From: Rhizobium sp. G21
Lineage (GTDB): Bacteria; Pseudomonadota; Alphaproteobacteria; Rhizobiales; Rhizobiaceae
Assembly (NCBI RefSeq): GCF_014158035.1
Contig: NZ_JACFXW010000001.1
Location: 3,016,001-3,080,000, forward strand
Direction of reading: 5' to 3'
Length of the DNA: 64,000 nt
The notes below the pieces were generated by a model. That model worked only from the letters and a program-made list of their open reading frames with translations. It did no database searches and had not been told where the DNA came from. Positions 36,685-47,900 of the stretch are shown one piece after another. The first letter of the stretch is position 1. The number at the start of each line of letters is the position of its first letter. The position numbers were made by a program, and so were the translations under genes.

Positions 36685-36939
36685 GGGAGGAAGGAGAGCT
36701 TACTGAGATGACGAAGGCAGGTGTGTATTAACAGAGTTAGAAGGCCGAGAAATAGGCAGTGCAACCGTTCGCCGAGAGTTGTCGGCGTTCGAATGGGTCA
36801 GATCGCGCCACCCGGCGGCCGAGGCAGGGGTAAAATCTTGCAAGGCGGTGTGCGCCTCTGCTCCTCACTTCCGTTATGCCTGGGAGCCCCAGTGTCTTTC
36901 AGCGCGGGACAGAGGGCGAGTAGGACCAGGTTCCCGCGA

Positions 36940-38996
36940 CTAGTCCTCAAGCGCTTTGAATGCCGCGTCAGCAGCGTCGCGATAGAATTCAATCGAGATC
37001 TTTGTCCAAACGTCATCAGCGAGGTCGTTGAGTTGACGCCGTGCTGCGACCGGAAGAAGCAGTGTCGCCGCTTGCTTCTCGACAGCCAGTTCGGCAATTC
37101 GAACGATGTTGGGTAGGGGCTCGATCGATCCTCCAAGGGCGAGCGCGCCGACAATGATCGTAGAGCCGCGGGTGTTCTTGCCGAGCATGGCGCCGCTGAG
37201 GGCCACGAGGGCTGGAACACCGAGAAGCGCCCCGGTCTTGTCAGCGTCCATGGCGCGCAGCTGCACCGTGAACTCGTGAGCGCGCGGATCTCGGTCACCC
37301 ACGAGATTTCGGGCCTGGGCATAAAGGTTCTGTTCCGCCACCTTGACGCTCTCCCGGAACGCCGGCGGCGTCGGCTGGTTGAGAATACGCACCCCGAGCC
37401 CGACTGTTCTGTGATCTCGATCCGGTAGAGCCCCGGTCCGGTCTCGCTTCCGCCTGGACCAATTGCCCAAACCTGTCCCGGCGGAAGAGGTTCGGCGTCA
37501 ATAGCTTCGTCCGAGTGCAATTCGGGCGTTGCCACGAATTGCTCAACGCCGTCGAGCCCGACTGTGTAGCTGAAAAGCGTGTTCTTGAACTCGCTCTTGA
37601 AGACCCGCTTCTGCTGCTCCTTGACACGACGCCGGCTCTCCAGCGCCAGGCGCACTATCCATTCTAGATCTTCGTCTGGCACTTGTGTAGAAGGATCCGG
37701 GTGCAGCAGCTTGACCAGGCCACTCACGGTCTTGCGCGCCGCTTCGATATCTCGCCCGGATAGGGCGCCGCCGAAATGAATGCGGCCGTCCAGCACGCTT
37801 GCCCGGGATGTCGTCCGCAGCCTCGTCCAGCACTCCGAGAGGAAGTCTGACACCAGCCCAAAGTGATCCGTCAGGTGTTTGCGGGGATCCAGCTTCGGAT
37901 AATCCCAGCCGGGCGCATAGGCGTGCAGCCGATCCATGAAAGCTGTGTCGTCTCGCATCTCGGGTGGAAGGGGCGCGAGCAGATGACCGAAACGCTGCGC
38001 CTGCTCGAGGTCGACGTCCAGGTTGCCGACGAGCACGATGCCGCCCTCGGCACGGATGGAGTCCTTGCCGCGGGAGAACTCGCCGGATGCCATGTAACCC
38101 TTCATGATGTTCACGCCATCCTTCGAGTCGAAGGATACGCCGGCGACCTCGTCGAAGCAGACGACGTCATACTGGCAGACGAGGCCGCGCTGGCCGCTCG
38201 CCATGTTGACGAACATCCTCGCCACTGTAGCCTTGCCGCCCGAGATCAGGTGAGCGTAGGGCGAAATCTGCTGGAACAGGTGGCTCTTGCCGGTCCCGCG
38301 CGGCCCGAGTTCCACGAGGTTGTAGTTGCGCTCGACGAAAGGGATCATACGAAGCAGAGCAACCCTCTTCGCGCGCTCGTCGAACGCGGAGGGTTCGAGG
38401 CCGATCGAACGAAGGAGAAAGTCGATCCAGGCGCTGGTCGTGGGGAAGGACCGGCGTCCGGTGTAGAGAAGCTCAAGCACGTCGGACCGCGACATCTGGA
38501 TCGGACGAAGCGCCTCGATCCCGAAGGGTCGGCCGCCCTTCTCCTGTGCTATGACGCTGTCATAGGAAAGCGTCACCTCGGCATAGAAGCCGTCAATCAG
38601 CATGCGCTCGTTCTCGGCGACCATATCGTCGGGGATCCGGACGTCGCGAAGCGCGAGGCTCGGCAACTCGGCGACGTAGCAGGCGTTCTTGGCGTCCAGG
38701 CGTGCCCGCACGACGTCGATCAGGCGCACTGAACCCTTGCGGAAGGCCTCGGCCTTGAACACCTCTTCCTGGCCAGTGCGAACGCAGCGATCCTTCAACT
38801 GCCTTTCAACGATCTCTAGGCCCTCTGTAATCTCGGCATCGTCCGTCGAAGCGCAGTAGCGGCCGAGCAGGAACTCGACGACGAAGGCCGGAACCGGGTA
38901 GGCCTTGGCATAGCGGCGAACGAGATCCTTGCGAACCACAAATCCTTCGAAGGCACGCGATCCGATATCGTCGAGGTTATCCTGGGTCAGTTGCAT
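36940..38996 (-). CDS. brxL: BREX system Lon-like protein BrxL, frameshifted
   Basis: One C added to the C4 run at 37392-37395 joins two frames into a 685-residue BrxL (…EQSGSG|VRILNQPTPP…). It has a BrxL N-terminal domain, an AAA+ core with Walker A GPRGTGKSH (near residue 235) and 'DVVCFDEVAG' as Walker B, and a C-terminal Lon-like domain. By alignment to Lon by eye, the catalytic Ser (GPSAG) is replaced by Leu (KTGALLG) and the Lys after GG is not kept. BrxL assembles on DNA and is required for phage exclusion in type 1 BREX. Its ATG directly follows the pglZ stop. Left uncorrected, the protein loses its Lon-like domain. Confidence 0.92.
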
Positions 38997-41348
38997 CTAG
39001 TTCACTCCGATCGCAGTCTTTTTCGCATCGATGACAGAACCGTGTTCGTCGAGGAGAACGACGACGACCGGGGTCTCTTCATCGAGGTCTGGATCGACCC
39101 GCAGCTCCACGATGGAGCCCTCGCCACCGACGCGCTCTGCGTCGACGCGGCTATCACGGTCGCGTTCCGAGCGACGAACTTCGACCTCGTGTCCCGGCGC
39201 CTCTCGATCGAGCGTTACGGAAAGTCTGTAGCGCTTCCAAGTCAAGTTCGAAATCCGTGCGCCGGCACCCGCTTTCACCGGGACGCCTCCGGGATCACCG
39301 ACGAGAATGTCGGGCACGACACATTCCTGCAGCGACACACCGCCGTGCGCGTAGGCCTCTCCTGCGCGCCAGGCATAGGCGCCGGGAGGCACGGCGATGC
39401 GCACATTCGCATCGAACGTCCAGGGTATGGTCATCGCCTCGGGTGCAGCCCCGCCGGCAAGCAGCGCGACACGAGACCACGCGGTCGCCTCCAGCGTCGA
39501 GGCCGCGATCGTTGCCTTGGGCAGGCCACCGGGAATGATCAGCCAGCCGTGATCGGTGACGACGCGCACGCGTGGCCAGCCGGCTTGCCTCAGGGCCTGG
39601 ACACGATGAGCGATGGACTCGATCTCGCTCTCGACCTGTCCGGCCAGGCGCTCGCCCATGGAGTGACCGTCCTTGTCTAGATTACCACACTCGGTCCAGC
39701 CTATGGCCTGCGGGGAGGATGGTCTTCGGACCTCTGTCTTTCCGATGACGTCCACGCCGCGTGCCCGCATGGCGGCAACGAGGCATACAGTATCGGCCGG
39801 CTTGCCCGATGAGGTTTCGAGGGGCAGGAACTGGTTGGCACGCCCACTACCACGGATCGCATCGGCGACAGGCGTGACCATCGGCTTGGCGCTGGCGGTG
39901 ACGGTCGGGATCGGCGACAAGCGCCAGGAGAAGCTGACGCTCTCGGATGCCGCCAGCCGGTCCAGCAGGCGCCGGCCTATGTCCAGGCGCAGGCCATCGA
40001 CGAAGAGAACGCAGGTGCCAGGTGTGACCGTAATTGGCTTAGCCTGCGCAGCTGCGCCGCCGGCGTCGAACGCCGCGCGGAAGCGGGAGGCAAGTGTATC
40101 GACCCACGGGAAATAGAGCGCACGAGCTATCTTGCCGATGACGTCTGCATGAGGACCGGCTGAGGCGAGCGAATCGATCAGCGCCGTGTCTGCCGCATAG
40201 CCGGCGTCCGCATAGGACTGAGCCAGGCCGGGAACGTCGGAACCGGGCAGCTGCGTTCGCACTTCTGCGGCGAGACGTGCAAGCGGTTCGAGCGCTCTGG
40301 CGAGGGGCGCCTCACCGAGCTTTGCCCAGCGGATCCGACGCCGGGTAGCATGCGCGTCCTCAAGCGACAGGACGCGTTTGATGGCTTCAAGATGCGGAAG
40401 GTCGGCGGCCTGCGCGAGTTCGCCCGCCAACAGCTGTTCCTGGAGCTGGTTATCAGCGCTGGTGCCTTTGGTGGGTTCGAACATGCCCGGCAGCGTCAGG
40501 CCCTCAGCCTTGCGCAGTTCCTCGCAGACGGCGCGATGCTGCTCCGGCGCCTCGTCGACCCGCGCGAGCACCTTGCCCCATGCGCCCTGGCCGGAGGCAA
40601 GCCGCTCGACGGCGATCTGGCGCGCGCCCTTCGCGTTCATGTCGATACCGAAGGTCGACTTCACCAGGCCGCAGACACTTTGCCAGGCTTCGGCAGTCCG
40701 CGCGGCACGGGCACCATTCGGATCGGCGATCCAGGCAAGCAGCGCGCGCACCTCGTCGGGTTCGATCAGGCGCAGGAAATCCTCGGCGGTCAGCCGGCGG
40801 CCGGGGAAGTCGGCAAGAGGGTAGTCAAGCAGACTCGCCAACGCCGCAGCGGCGGAGTCGTCAGTGCGGGTGTCAGTGGCGACGTCCAGGCTGAGGCCTT
40901 GGTCGCTGGAGCGCAGGAACGCGCCGACCGTCCAGTCACGCGCCTGGCGGCGGTTTCGGAAGATGTCTCCGCGATACTGAAGTTCGGCGAGCGGCCGCAG
41001 CAGTCTCGGCAGAGTCTGGGGATGCTTGAGCTCGGCGCTCGAAATCCCCGGAAGAAGGAACACCGGGACGGTATCAGCGGGTGGCGAGGCATCGAGGGTC
41101 GCGTCGAGGAGGCAGCGAAGCCAGATCGCGGGACCGGTCGCATGTGCGGGGTCGTAGGCGCCATGTCGGTAGAGCGCCAGACCACGCTGACGGAGACCCG
41201 CGCGGAGCGTCTCGAAGACGGCGGAGAACTGGTTCTCGGGGTCGGGCCAGAGCAGCGCCGCGCGCCAGTGCGCGCCCGACTCGAAAGAGAGCGCTGCATC
41301 CTTCAATGAAGCGGCGATGCCGTCCAGGAGTGTTCCGTGTCGGGTCAC
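38997..41348 (-). CDS. pglZ: BREX system alkaline-phosphatase-fold protein PglZ
   Basis: This intact 783-residue PglZ has the alkaline-phosphatase-superfamily core in the middle, with the metal/nucleophile motif TCVLFVDGLRLDIGRRLL (~residue 445) and VVTDHGWLIIPGG near 600. The N-terminal half is helical and the C-terminus is beta-rich. PglZ is the hallmark shared by all BREX systems and acts with PglX. It overlaps pglX by 4 bases and abuts brxL, so it is in the middle of one operon. Confidence 0.93.
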   Translation of the reverse strand: MTRHGTLLDGIAASLKDAALSFESGAHWRAALLWPDPENQFSAVFETLRAGLRQRGLALYRHGAYDPAHATGPAIWLRCLLDATLDASPPADTVPVFLLPGISSAELKHPQTLPRLLRPLAELQYRGDIFRNRRQARDWTVGAFLRSSDQGLSLDVATDTRTDDSAAAALASLLDYPLADFPGRRLTAEDFLRLIEPDEVRALLAWIADPNGARAARTAEAWQSVCGLVKSTFGIDMNAKGARQIAVERLASGQGAWGKVLARVDEAPEQHRAVCEELRKAEGLTLPGMFEPTKGTSADNQLQEQLLAGELAQAADLPHLEAIKRVLSLEDAHATRRRIRWAKLGEAPLARALEPLARLAAEVRTQLPGSDVPGLAQSYADAGYAADTALIDSLASAGPHADVIGKIARALYFPWVDTLASRFRAAFDAGGAAAQAKPITVTPGTCVLFVDGLRLDIGRRLLDRLAASESVSFSWRLSPIPTVTASAKPMVTPVADAIRGSGRANQFLPLETSSGKPADTVCLVAAMRARGVDVIGKTEVRRPSSPQAIGWTECGNLDKDGHSMGERLAGQVESEIESIAHRVQALRQAGWPRVRVVTDHGWLIIPGGLPKATIAASTLEATAWSRVALLAGGAAPEAMTIPWTFDANVRIAVPPGAYAWRAGEAYAHGGVSLQECVVPDILVGDPGGVPVKAGAGARISNLTWKRYRLSVTLDREAPGHEVEVRRSERDRDSRVDAERVGGEGSIVELRVDPDLDEETPVVVVLLDEHGSVIDAKKTAIGVN

Positions 41349-44300
41349 TCGGCGGCCTCCGATCCTGGCGAGCGCCCGGACCCCTTGCGGTCGCGGGCGG
41401 CCTGCTTGAAGGGTCGCGTGAAGTGGAAGTCGTTGTAGCGACGGCCTTTGAACTCCGGGCCGCCGGCAAAGTCGAGGGTTGCCACGTCATGGTCCTCGGC
41501 CCAGAACCAGGGATAGTCGTCCTTGTCGCGGTGGGGTTCGCCGCCGCGATCGGCGCCTTCGTGCTTCTTCACGCCGGGCATGACACGCAAGATGCAAGCC
41601 TTCTTTGCCTTCGCTCTCCAGGTCGTCGCGGTCAGGAACGGCCGGATGTTGAGGCGCACGCCGTCGTCAATATCTGGCTCCCAGCCGATCGGCTGCTCGT
41701 GCAGCGGCTTCCAGCGCACGAAGATATCGTAGGGCGGCTTGCCCTCGATGATGGCTGTGAGCTCGTCCCGCAGGTGCTCGGCGGCGGCGAGGCGATCTTC
41801 AGCAGTTGCGTCGCCGCTTGTCACGAGCCGGCGCTGTGTGCCGATCCATTCACCGAGATAGGTATCACGCAACTTTTCCACCAGCCGGCGGCCATCACCG
41901 TTCGGAGCGCAGAGCTGGTGATAGTTGACGAGCGCCGAGAAGCCGCCCTTCACGCCGTCCCAGATGTGCCAGATGAAGGGTGTCTGGTGGAAGAGCCTGC
42001 AGTGGCCCTCGAAGAAGCCGTCAACCAGCCAGCTCTCGAGATCCTTGTCCCAGCCTTCGGCTTCAAGGCACGCGCGCTCGACGCCGTCTTGCCAGTCCGG
42101 ACCCCAAGTTACCCGGAGCACGTCGCGGACGCGCTCATGCGCTGCCGGTTCGCCATGGATGGGGGGCAGGCAGACGATGCCGTCGGCATCGACAATGCCA
42201 GCCTTTTCGACCTCGTCGGGCTCCACGACAGCCGGGCAGTCCATGAAGGACGATCCAGTCTGGCGCGGCCAGCGATAACCGAGCAAGCGCGCTACGGCGA
42301 CCTGAAGTGGGTGCTCCGCTAGACCCGGACGGAGTGGTTCGCCTTTCCTGCCGTGGATTTTCGGATCCGCAGCGCCCCTCGGATTGCCGTCAAAAAGCCA
42401 TTGTGAGGGGTCGTTGGAGTAAGGTGTTCGCGGTGGCAGTCGATTTCTGCCAAATGTCAGTTTTTCGCCCTTCTCAACGATTACTTTCCCAAATGTAGCA
42501 TTTGTTATGTTTTTCCGAGACTCAAGCGCTCGAGAACGTTCGAAGAATTGATCAGAGAAAACAAACTCAGAAATCCATTCTAGATCGTCTTCTTTCCGGG
42601 GCACGATTATTGCGACATTTGAGTCGAACTTTTCTCCGTAGTATGGTGCCCGAGGCAGCGATCGCATTTGTCCGACAGCCACTCCCATCTTACCCCAAGC
42701 GGCGTTCCCTCTTTGGTCAGAATTATGAAGCTTGTCGCGCCGGACAGTTTCATCTTCGCGCAGATGGCCGTTCTCGCTGTCGAAATAGATTAAGTCGGTA
42801 AGTCCTCTGCAGCCGGTTTCGTTCGAAGGAGCAGTCTGTTGGAAGACCCATTCAGTGGGCACATAGGGGAACTCCCAAGTCTTGCGCTTAAATTTGTCTG
42901 AGTCTCCGTTTAGTATACCCGCAAGTGAAACCGCATATTTATCTAGGATTGATCCTGTGCCCAATACAGAAGTTAGTATTCGAGAATCGGGGTTAGAGCG
43001 CTGATCTTCCTGGCGTATTGCTTCGAGAGGGCTGTTTTGGATCAAATCCCTTTTTGATGGGATGTCGCTTACCTTCGTGGCATCGATTACGAAATGAACC
43101 GATTCTTCTTTTTGGAGAGAAAGGGACGCCAGGGTCGCTAGCGGGCCACGTTTTGCAAAACTTTCCCAAGCCTCTTCCCCCAGCGTCACCACGAAATCGA
43201 TCGCGGTCTCGCTCAGTATGAAATCACGAAATCTATAGTAAGCTGGCAGAAATAAAATATTTTGTGGAAATACTACTGCTATTGTAGCGGATGATCTTGC
43301 TAATAAGTTCCTCTCAATCATCACTGCGGCGAGGTCTGTCTTAGCTCTCTTGTGGTGAGCTTCAATATACGTCTTTAAGCTGGATGAGAAGTCACCGTTG
43401 CCAAGATACGGAACATTGGTCGCCACAAGCGTAAAAGGCTTTGAAAGCAATTCTGCTGCTTTCACGAGTCCCTGGGCCGTTACCGCTGCCTCGCGGACTT
43501 CCGGGTCGCCAACTCTACTCAACACCCTGCCTATGGTCGTAGCGAGACCTTCAAAGCCTTCAGAAAATAGAGTTCCGTAGACGCCAAGTGCACGAAGGGG
43601 ATCTATCAGTGAACCAAGAATTGGCGCTTGGGCGAACAAGTCATAGAGACGTTCAAGCCCTCCTCGACGTCGCGAAAGTGCCATTTCCTCCATGGGGTTA
43701 CGTTCTCGGCCGAGCAAATCTGCTGGGCCTCCAGCGAACCCCTCCGCTTCCGCGATCTTCTCGGCGAGCCTTACGAATTCTGCCTTACCCATACCGATCG
43801 CCAGTCCCGAGCAGGCAAGGTGAAGGTTGGGCAGCGGCCGCACGCCACCAAGCCGCTTCCAGGCGGCAAGCGCCAGCGCGAAGGCAGCGATCTGCGTGCA
43901 GCGCGGGTCAATCTCCAGGCCATGAAGGTTGTCGCGGAGGACGGCCATCACTGCCACTTCGTCACCAAGCCCTTCCTCGGCCTTGCGCAGGGCGACGAGA
44001 ATGTCGAGCGCGAAGACCAGGAAATGGCCCGAACCCATACAGGGGTCGAGCACAGTGATGGCGGACGCCTGCTGCGGCCAGCCTGGGAAAGCTCCGGCAG
44101 CGGGACGCCAGACATCGTCCTCGCGCACAAAGCGGAGATAGGTCCAGGCATATCCCGGCAGGGACAACCTGCGGCGCAGTTCGTCCTCGTCGGTGGCGTC
44201 GCGTGCAAGATCTGGGTTCTCCGCCAGCTTCTTGCCCGCCCACCAGGCGCCGAGCGTGTTCTCGAGCAGGAAGAGGACCATGTAATCCTCGGTGAAGAGC

Positions 44301-44953
44301 TGGGTGACGGCTGGCAGCTCGTCGGCGCCGATCTTCACCTCGCTCTCGTTGACCTTCTTCTTCCGGTCCTCCTGCCAGAACTGGTAGGTCCAGCCGAGCG
44401 AGTCGTCGGCCTTGAAGGTCTGGGCCGACAGCCCGTCGACGAGATCCGATATGCGCTGGCGCGTCTCCGGCGGCAGCGTCAGCGCGAGCACGGGATCGTC
44501 CTTTGGGAAGATCTCCGGCAGCATCGGCCCAGCGAATTCTGCGGCGACCTCGGCTACATCGCGCCCTTCCGCTTCCGCAATCTCTCGCAGCTCGTCGGGA
44601 CGCACGGGAGCGTTGCCGGCATCCACATCGACGAGGAGCCCGTTCTCAAGCAGGAACCGCGCAAACAGTGCCCGGTGCCAGTGGGCATAGGCGATTTCGC
44701 GCACGAGACGTGGCATCCGCGCCGCGTCACCGGTGTCGAGCGTGTCGCCCAACGTCCTGGCATGCGCACGCAACCGAACACGCAGAGCGGCATCGGTCTC
44801 CGACAGCCAGGTCGGCCGCTTTGCGTCCGCGACGCCCAACTGACGCAGGGCTGCCTGCGCACCTTCCTCTGCCGCGATACGCGCCTTGCGCACGACGTCG
44901 TTCAAGGTCTTGCGGATATCTCGGTTCAGGGCAACGGGCATCGCGGTTCTCAT
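41345..44953 (-). CDS. pglX: BREX class 1 adenine-specific DNA methyltransferase PglX
   Basis: This 1202-residue methyltransferase has SAM-binding motif I LDPCMGSGHFLVFAL near residue 310 and motif IV as TNVPYLGNGDF (~residue 505), where NVPY replaces the common NPPY. It methylates adenine in the host's BREX motif, marking self DNA. The stretch from about 42.4 to 43.6 kb (residues ~450-845) is visibly AT-richer than the flanks, and it includes the downstream part where target recognition is expected. It starts 23 bases after brxC. The reading frame is intact. Confidence 0.94.
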   Translation of the reverse strand: MRTAMPVALNRDIRKTLNDVVRKARIAAEEGAQAALRQLGVADAKRPTWLSETDAALRVRLRAHARTLGDTLDTGDAARMPRLVREIAYAHWHRALFARFLLENGLLVDVDAGNAPVRPDELREIAEAEGRDVAEVAAEFAGPMLPEIFPKDDPVLALTLPPETRQRISDLVDGLSAQTFKADDSLGWTYQFWQEDRKKKVNESEVKIGADELPAVTQLFTEDYMVLFLLENTLGAWWAGKKLAENPDLARDATDEDELRRRLSLPGYAWTYLRFVREDDVWRPAAGAFPGWPQQASAITVLDPCMGSGHFLVFALDILVALRKAEEGLGDEVAVMAVLRDNLHGLEIDPRCTQIAAFALALAAWKRLGGVRPLPNLHLACSGLAIGMGKAEFVRLAEKIAEAEGFAGGPADLLGRERNPMEEMALSRRRGGLERLYDLFAQAPILGSLIDPLRALGVYGTLFSEGFEGLATTIGRVLSRVGDPEVREAAVTAQGLVKAAELLSKPFTLVATNVPYLGNGDFSSSLKTYIEAHHKRAKTDLAAVMIERNLLARSSATIAVVFPQNILFLPAYYRFRDFILSETAIDFVVTLGEEAWESFAKRGPLATLASLSLQKEESVHFVIDATKVSDIPSKRDLIQNSPLEAIRQEDQRSNPDSRILTSVLGTGSILDKYAVSLAGILNGDSDKFKRKTWEFPYVPTEWVFQQTAPSNETGCRGLTDLIYFDSENGHLREDETVRRDKLHNSDQRGNAAWGKMGVAVGQMRSLPRAPYYGEKFDSNVAIIVPRKEDDLEWISEFVFSDQFFERSRALESRKNITNATFGKVIVEKGEKLTFGRNRLPPRTPYSNDPSQWLFDGNPRGAADPKIHGRKGEPLRPGLAEHPLQVAVARLLGYRWPRQTGSSFMDCPAVVEPDEVEKAGIVDADGIVCLPPIHGEPAAHERVRDVLRVTWGPDWQDGVERACLEAEGWDKDLESWLVDGFFEGHCRLFHQTPFIWHIWDGVKGGFSALVNYHQLCAPNGDGRRLVEKLRDTYLGEWIGTQRRLVTSGDATAEDRLAAAEHLRDELTAIIEGKPPYDIFVRWKPLHEQPIGWEPDIDDGVRLNIRPFLTATTWRAKAKKACILRVMPGVKKHEGADRGGEPHRDKDDYPWFWAEDHDVATLDFAGGPEFKGRRYNDFHFTRPFKQAARDRKGSGRSPGSEAAE

Positions 44954-44976
44954 TCTATCTCAATGGTCATCAGAGC

Positions 44977-47900
44977 TTAGCTGACGAGGGCTGGTCCACG
45001 TGCGATCGCCTGCAACAGCTTTTCCTTCTGCCGGGCGGTCCATGCTTCCACATCGTCCGAAGTGCGCAGCGTGGCACGCTCCAGCGTCACCGTTTGCACG
45101 GTTGGCTCCGCAAGACGCGCGGCTTTCTCTGCGGCATTCGCCTGGCGCTGGCGAACGGCATCGAGGGCGTCGCGCCAGGCAGAGAGCGGCATCCGGTCGA
45201 GCGCATCAGCGAGCGCGCTGTCATCCTCGGTGCGTGGTGCGATGGGTATGACAAGCCCTACCTCCCGGTTGAGTGTCTCCTTCGCTCCGGCGTCCAGATC
45301 GGCATAGGCGGGCAGGCCCGACAGTTCTGTTAGCGCCGCACGAATACGCTCGGAGAGCGCCGTGTGGGCCGCAGTGAGCCGCTGCACCAGAAGTTGACGC
45401 AGTTCGGCGATCGGATGCGTCAACGGATCCTGTGGATCCAGCAACTGGCGACCCTGGCGCACGCCGTCCAGTTCGATGCGGACGCCGCTAGCTTGTGGGA
45501 TGTCCTCGGCATGACGGGCGAGGCGCGTGATCAGGTTCCAGCGCACAAGGCGCTGCTCCTTCAAGCTGGCCTGGCTGCGCCATCGCGTAATCGCCGCGTC
45601 TATCTCTTCACGGTGCTGTATTAGATGGGCCAGCAGCGCGTTACCCGCCAGCACCTGAGCATCATCCTCAAGCGCCAGGTGTGGGGCGGCAGGCAGAGGA
45701 GCGTCACCACCAGCGCTCTCGGCCAGGCGCCGAAGGGCACGCACGAAGTCCCTGGCCGATCCGGCCAGATCGTCGTCGTTCGTGTCCGTCACCAATGTGC
45801 GAAGGAAACCGCGCAGCTTGATCTTGTCGCGCGGAGCGATCTGAACATCTTCGGACTGGAATGTTGCCTTGCCGATCGCCGGCTTGTCCAACGCCTGCGG
45901 GGCTGCAGGCTCACCGTTGACCGTGGACTTGAGCTTGCCAAGCCGGACAAGCGCGACCAAGGCTGCGTCGACGGCTTCCGACGGCCATCCATAAGGCGCG
46001 CGCTCGAAGGTGCGGCGGAGCTCGGCGCCTGTGCGGCCCGCTCCGATCTCGCCGAGAACGGCGCGGCCAACGGCGTGCTGGTCGGCATCACCAGAGTGCC
46101 CGACTGCCGAGAACGGTTGTTCACCGCCCTCGCGCGCACTTCGGAAGGCTTTTTCCCATAGCGCTGCCTGGAAGTCGGCTTCCTTGAAACGAGGAAACAT
46201 CCGCTTGCGGGCAGTATCGTTAGCAGCCTCGAGGCGGGCAGCAAGCGTTGCCTCCTTCATCTCGGCGCCGCCGCCGACGAACACGATCGCCTCGTCAACC
46301 AACTGGCGGACGAGCTCAGTCGCCCGCTCCTCGGCGGCCTTCTCGCGTGTCTCCATTCCACGGCGCGCCTCGTCTCCGCTCGGCCCGTGTCCGCCGCCGC
46401 GTTGCGCCACGACGGCGCGGGCGGCGAGCATGTCGGCGATCGAATCGCGGAGCTCATCACCTGATGGCTTGGGGACATAGAGGTGCACGATGGCGTCTTC
46501 CGATCCGCGCGCACGCGCAGCATCGCGCGCTTCTTTCTCGGAGCACTGCCAGCCTGTGCGGACCCAGAGAGCGATATTTCGATCGTCGCTTGCTGGCACG
46601 CGTTCACCAAGATGTGGAACAAGTCGACGCGGCACCTTGGCGTCACCATGAACCCGCGAGACGGAAGTCAGCACCGCATCGCGCGCCGCCTCGAGCATCG
46701 CCTCTCGCTTGTCGCCAACAGCAGCGAAGTCGTTGGCATACTGCCCTCTATATTTTCGGAAGTCCTGCTCCCAGGCGCGACCTTCCGCAGTTTGGATTCG
46801 CACCTCTGTGCCGATCTGGACCAGATCGCCGTTTTTCACCATGCGATCGACGAGGTCGCGCACACGGCTGCGGAAAGCGCCCTGGTCGATGGTCAAATCA
46901 TCGACGAGAAGATCTGCCAGGTGCTCAGGATTTGCGCGCACGCCGATATCGGCACCGGTTTCACGCGGTAGGCGCGAGATCAGATATGCCAGAGCAGCAA
47001 GCCGGCGGGGGAGATCGCCATCGACCGGGTATTCTTTGTTCAAGCTTTCGATGCGTTCCCAGGCGTCCCGAGGTAAGTCTCCAGATTGGACGAGGCCGGC
47101 CTTGAGCGCGTCATAGAGCACCTCTGCGGAAACCGCGGCGCCCAGGGGCTTGTCGGCGATATCGCCGAGCGCATCATGCAAGATCCGAAGTTGGGACCGG
47201 AGCTGCGCCTGCGTGCCCTGCCGGTCAAGCGCCCTGAACGCCGCCTCCCAGAAGCGTCGACGCACCGGAAGCAGAGGGTAGTCATCGATGCGGATGGAGC
47301 GGTCCTCCGGACGTTCTGCGATGCGCGTCGACTGCAATTGCCGGGATACTGCAGCGGCATAAGAGTCGAGCGACTTGCCGATCTCGTTCCGTTCGGATGC
47401 CTTCTTGCGCAACAGGACCTTTCGCGTGACTGTTTCGACGTCGGCATCGTCGAGCTGGACGCGGATCGTGAAACGATCGAGGAGTCGGATGAGCTGCGGC
47501 ATGCTCGTCAGCGCGCTCTGCCCGGCACCTACCAGCATGACCTTCGATTCGAATTCCTTGGCGAAGGTTTCCGCGATCTCGGCTATGGCGCCGGCCCGGT
47601 CCTGGCTTTCACCGACATAGATCTGCACCTCGTCGAGCACGACCAGCGTCAGAGGCAGGCGGCCGTTCCTGCTGCGAAGTTTCAGCACCCGTCGCACTGT
47701 GTTCGTGAACTGGTCCTTGGTGATGTCGAAGTCCGGTGAACGAAATTGCGCTCGAATGGCGTCGCGCACATCTTTCGTGGTCTCGCCAAGGGTCCTGTCG
47801 GTTGACAGAAGAGCATCAGCGATCAAGGGGCTGACAAAAAGATCCTCGACTTCTTGCTCCAGCGTGCTGCCCTTCGCCTCGATCGCAGCCCGGACCTGGG

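Noticed and set aside
36798..37390. C-terminal 190 residues of the uncorrected brxL frame as a novel domain
   Set aside because: They arise from reading out of frame after the C4 run; the alternative frame encodes the conserved Lon-like domain.
43628..44980. 450-codon plus-strand frame opposite pglX
   Set aside because: It lies antisense to the conserved methyltransferase domain and shows no protein family features.
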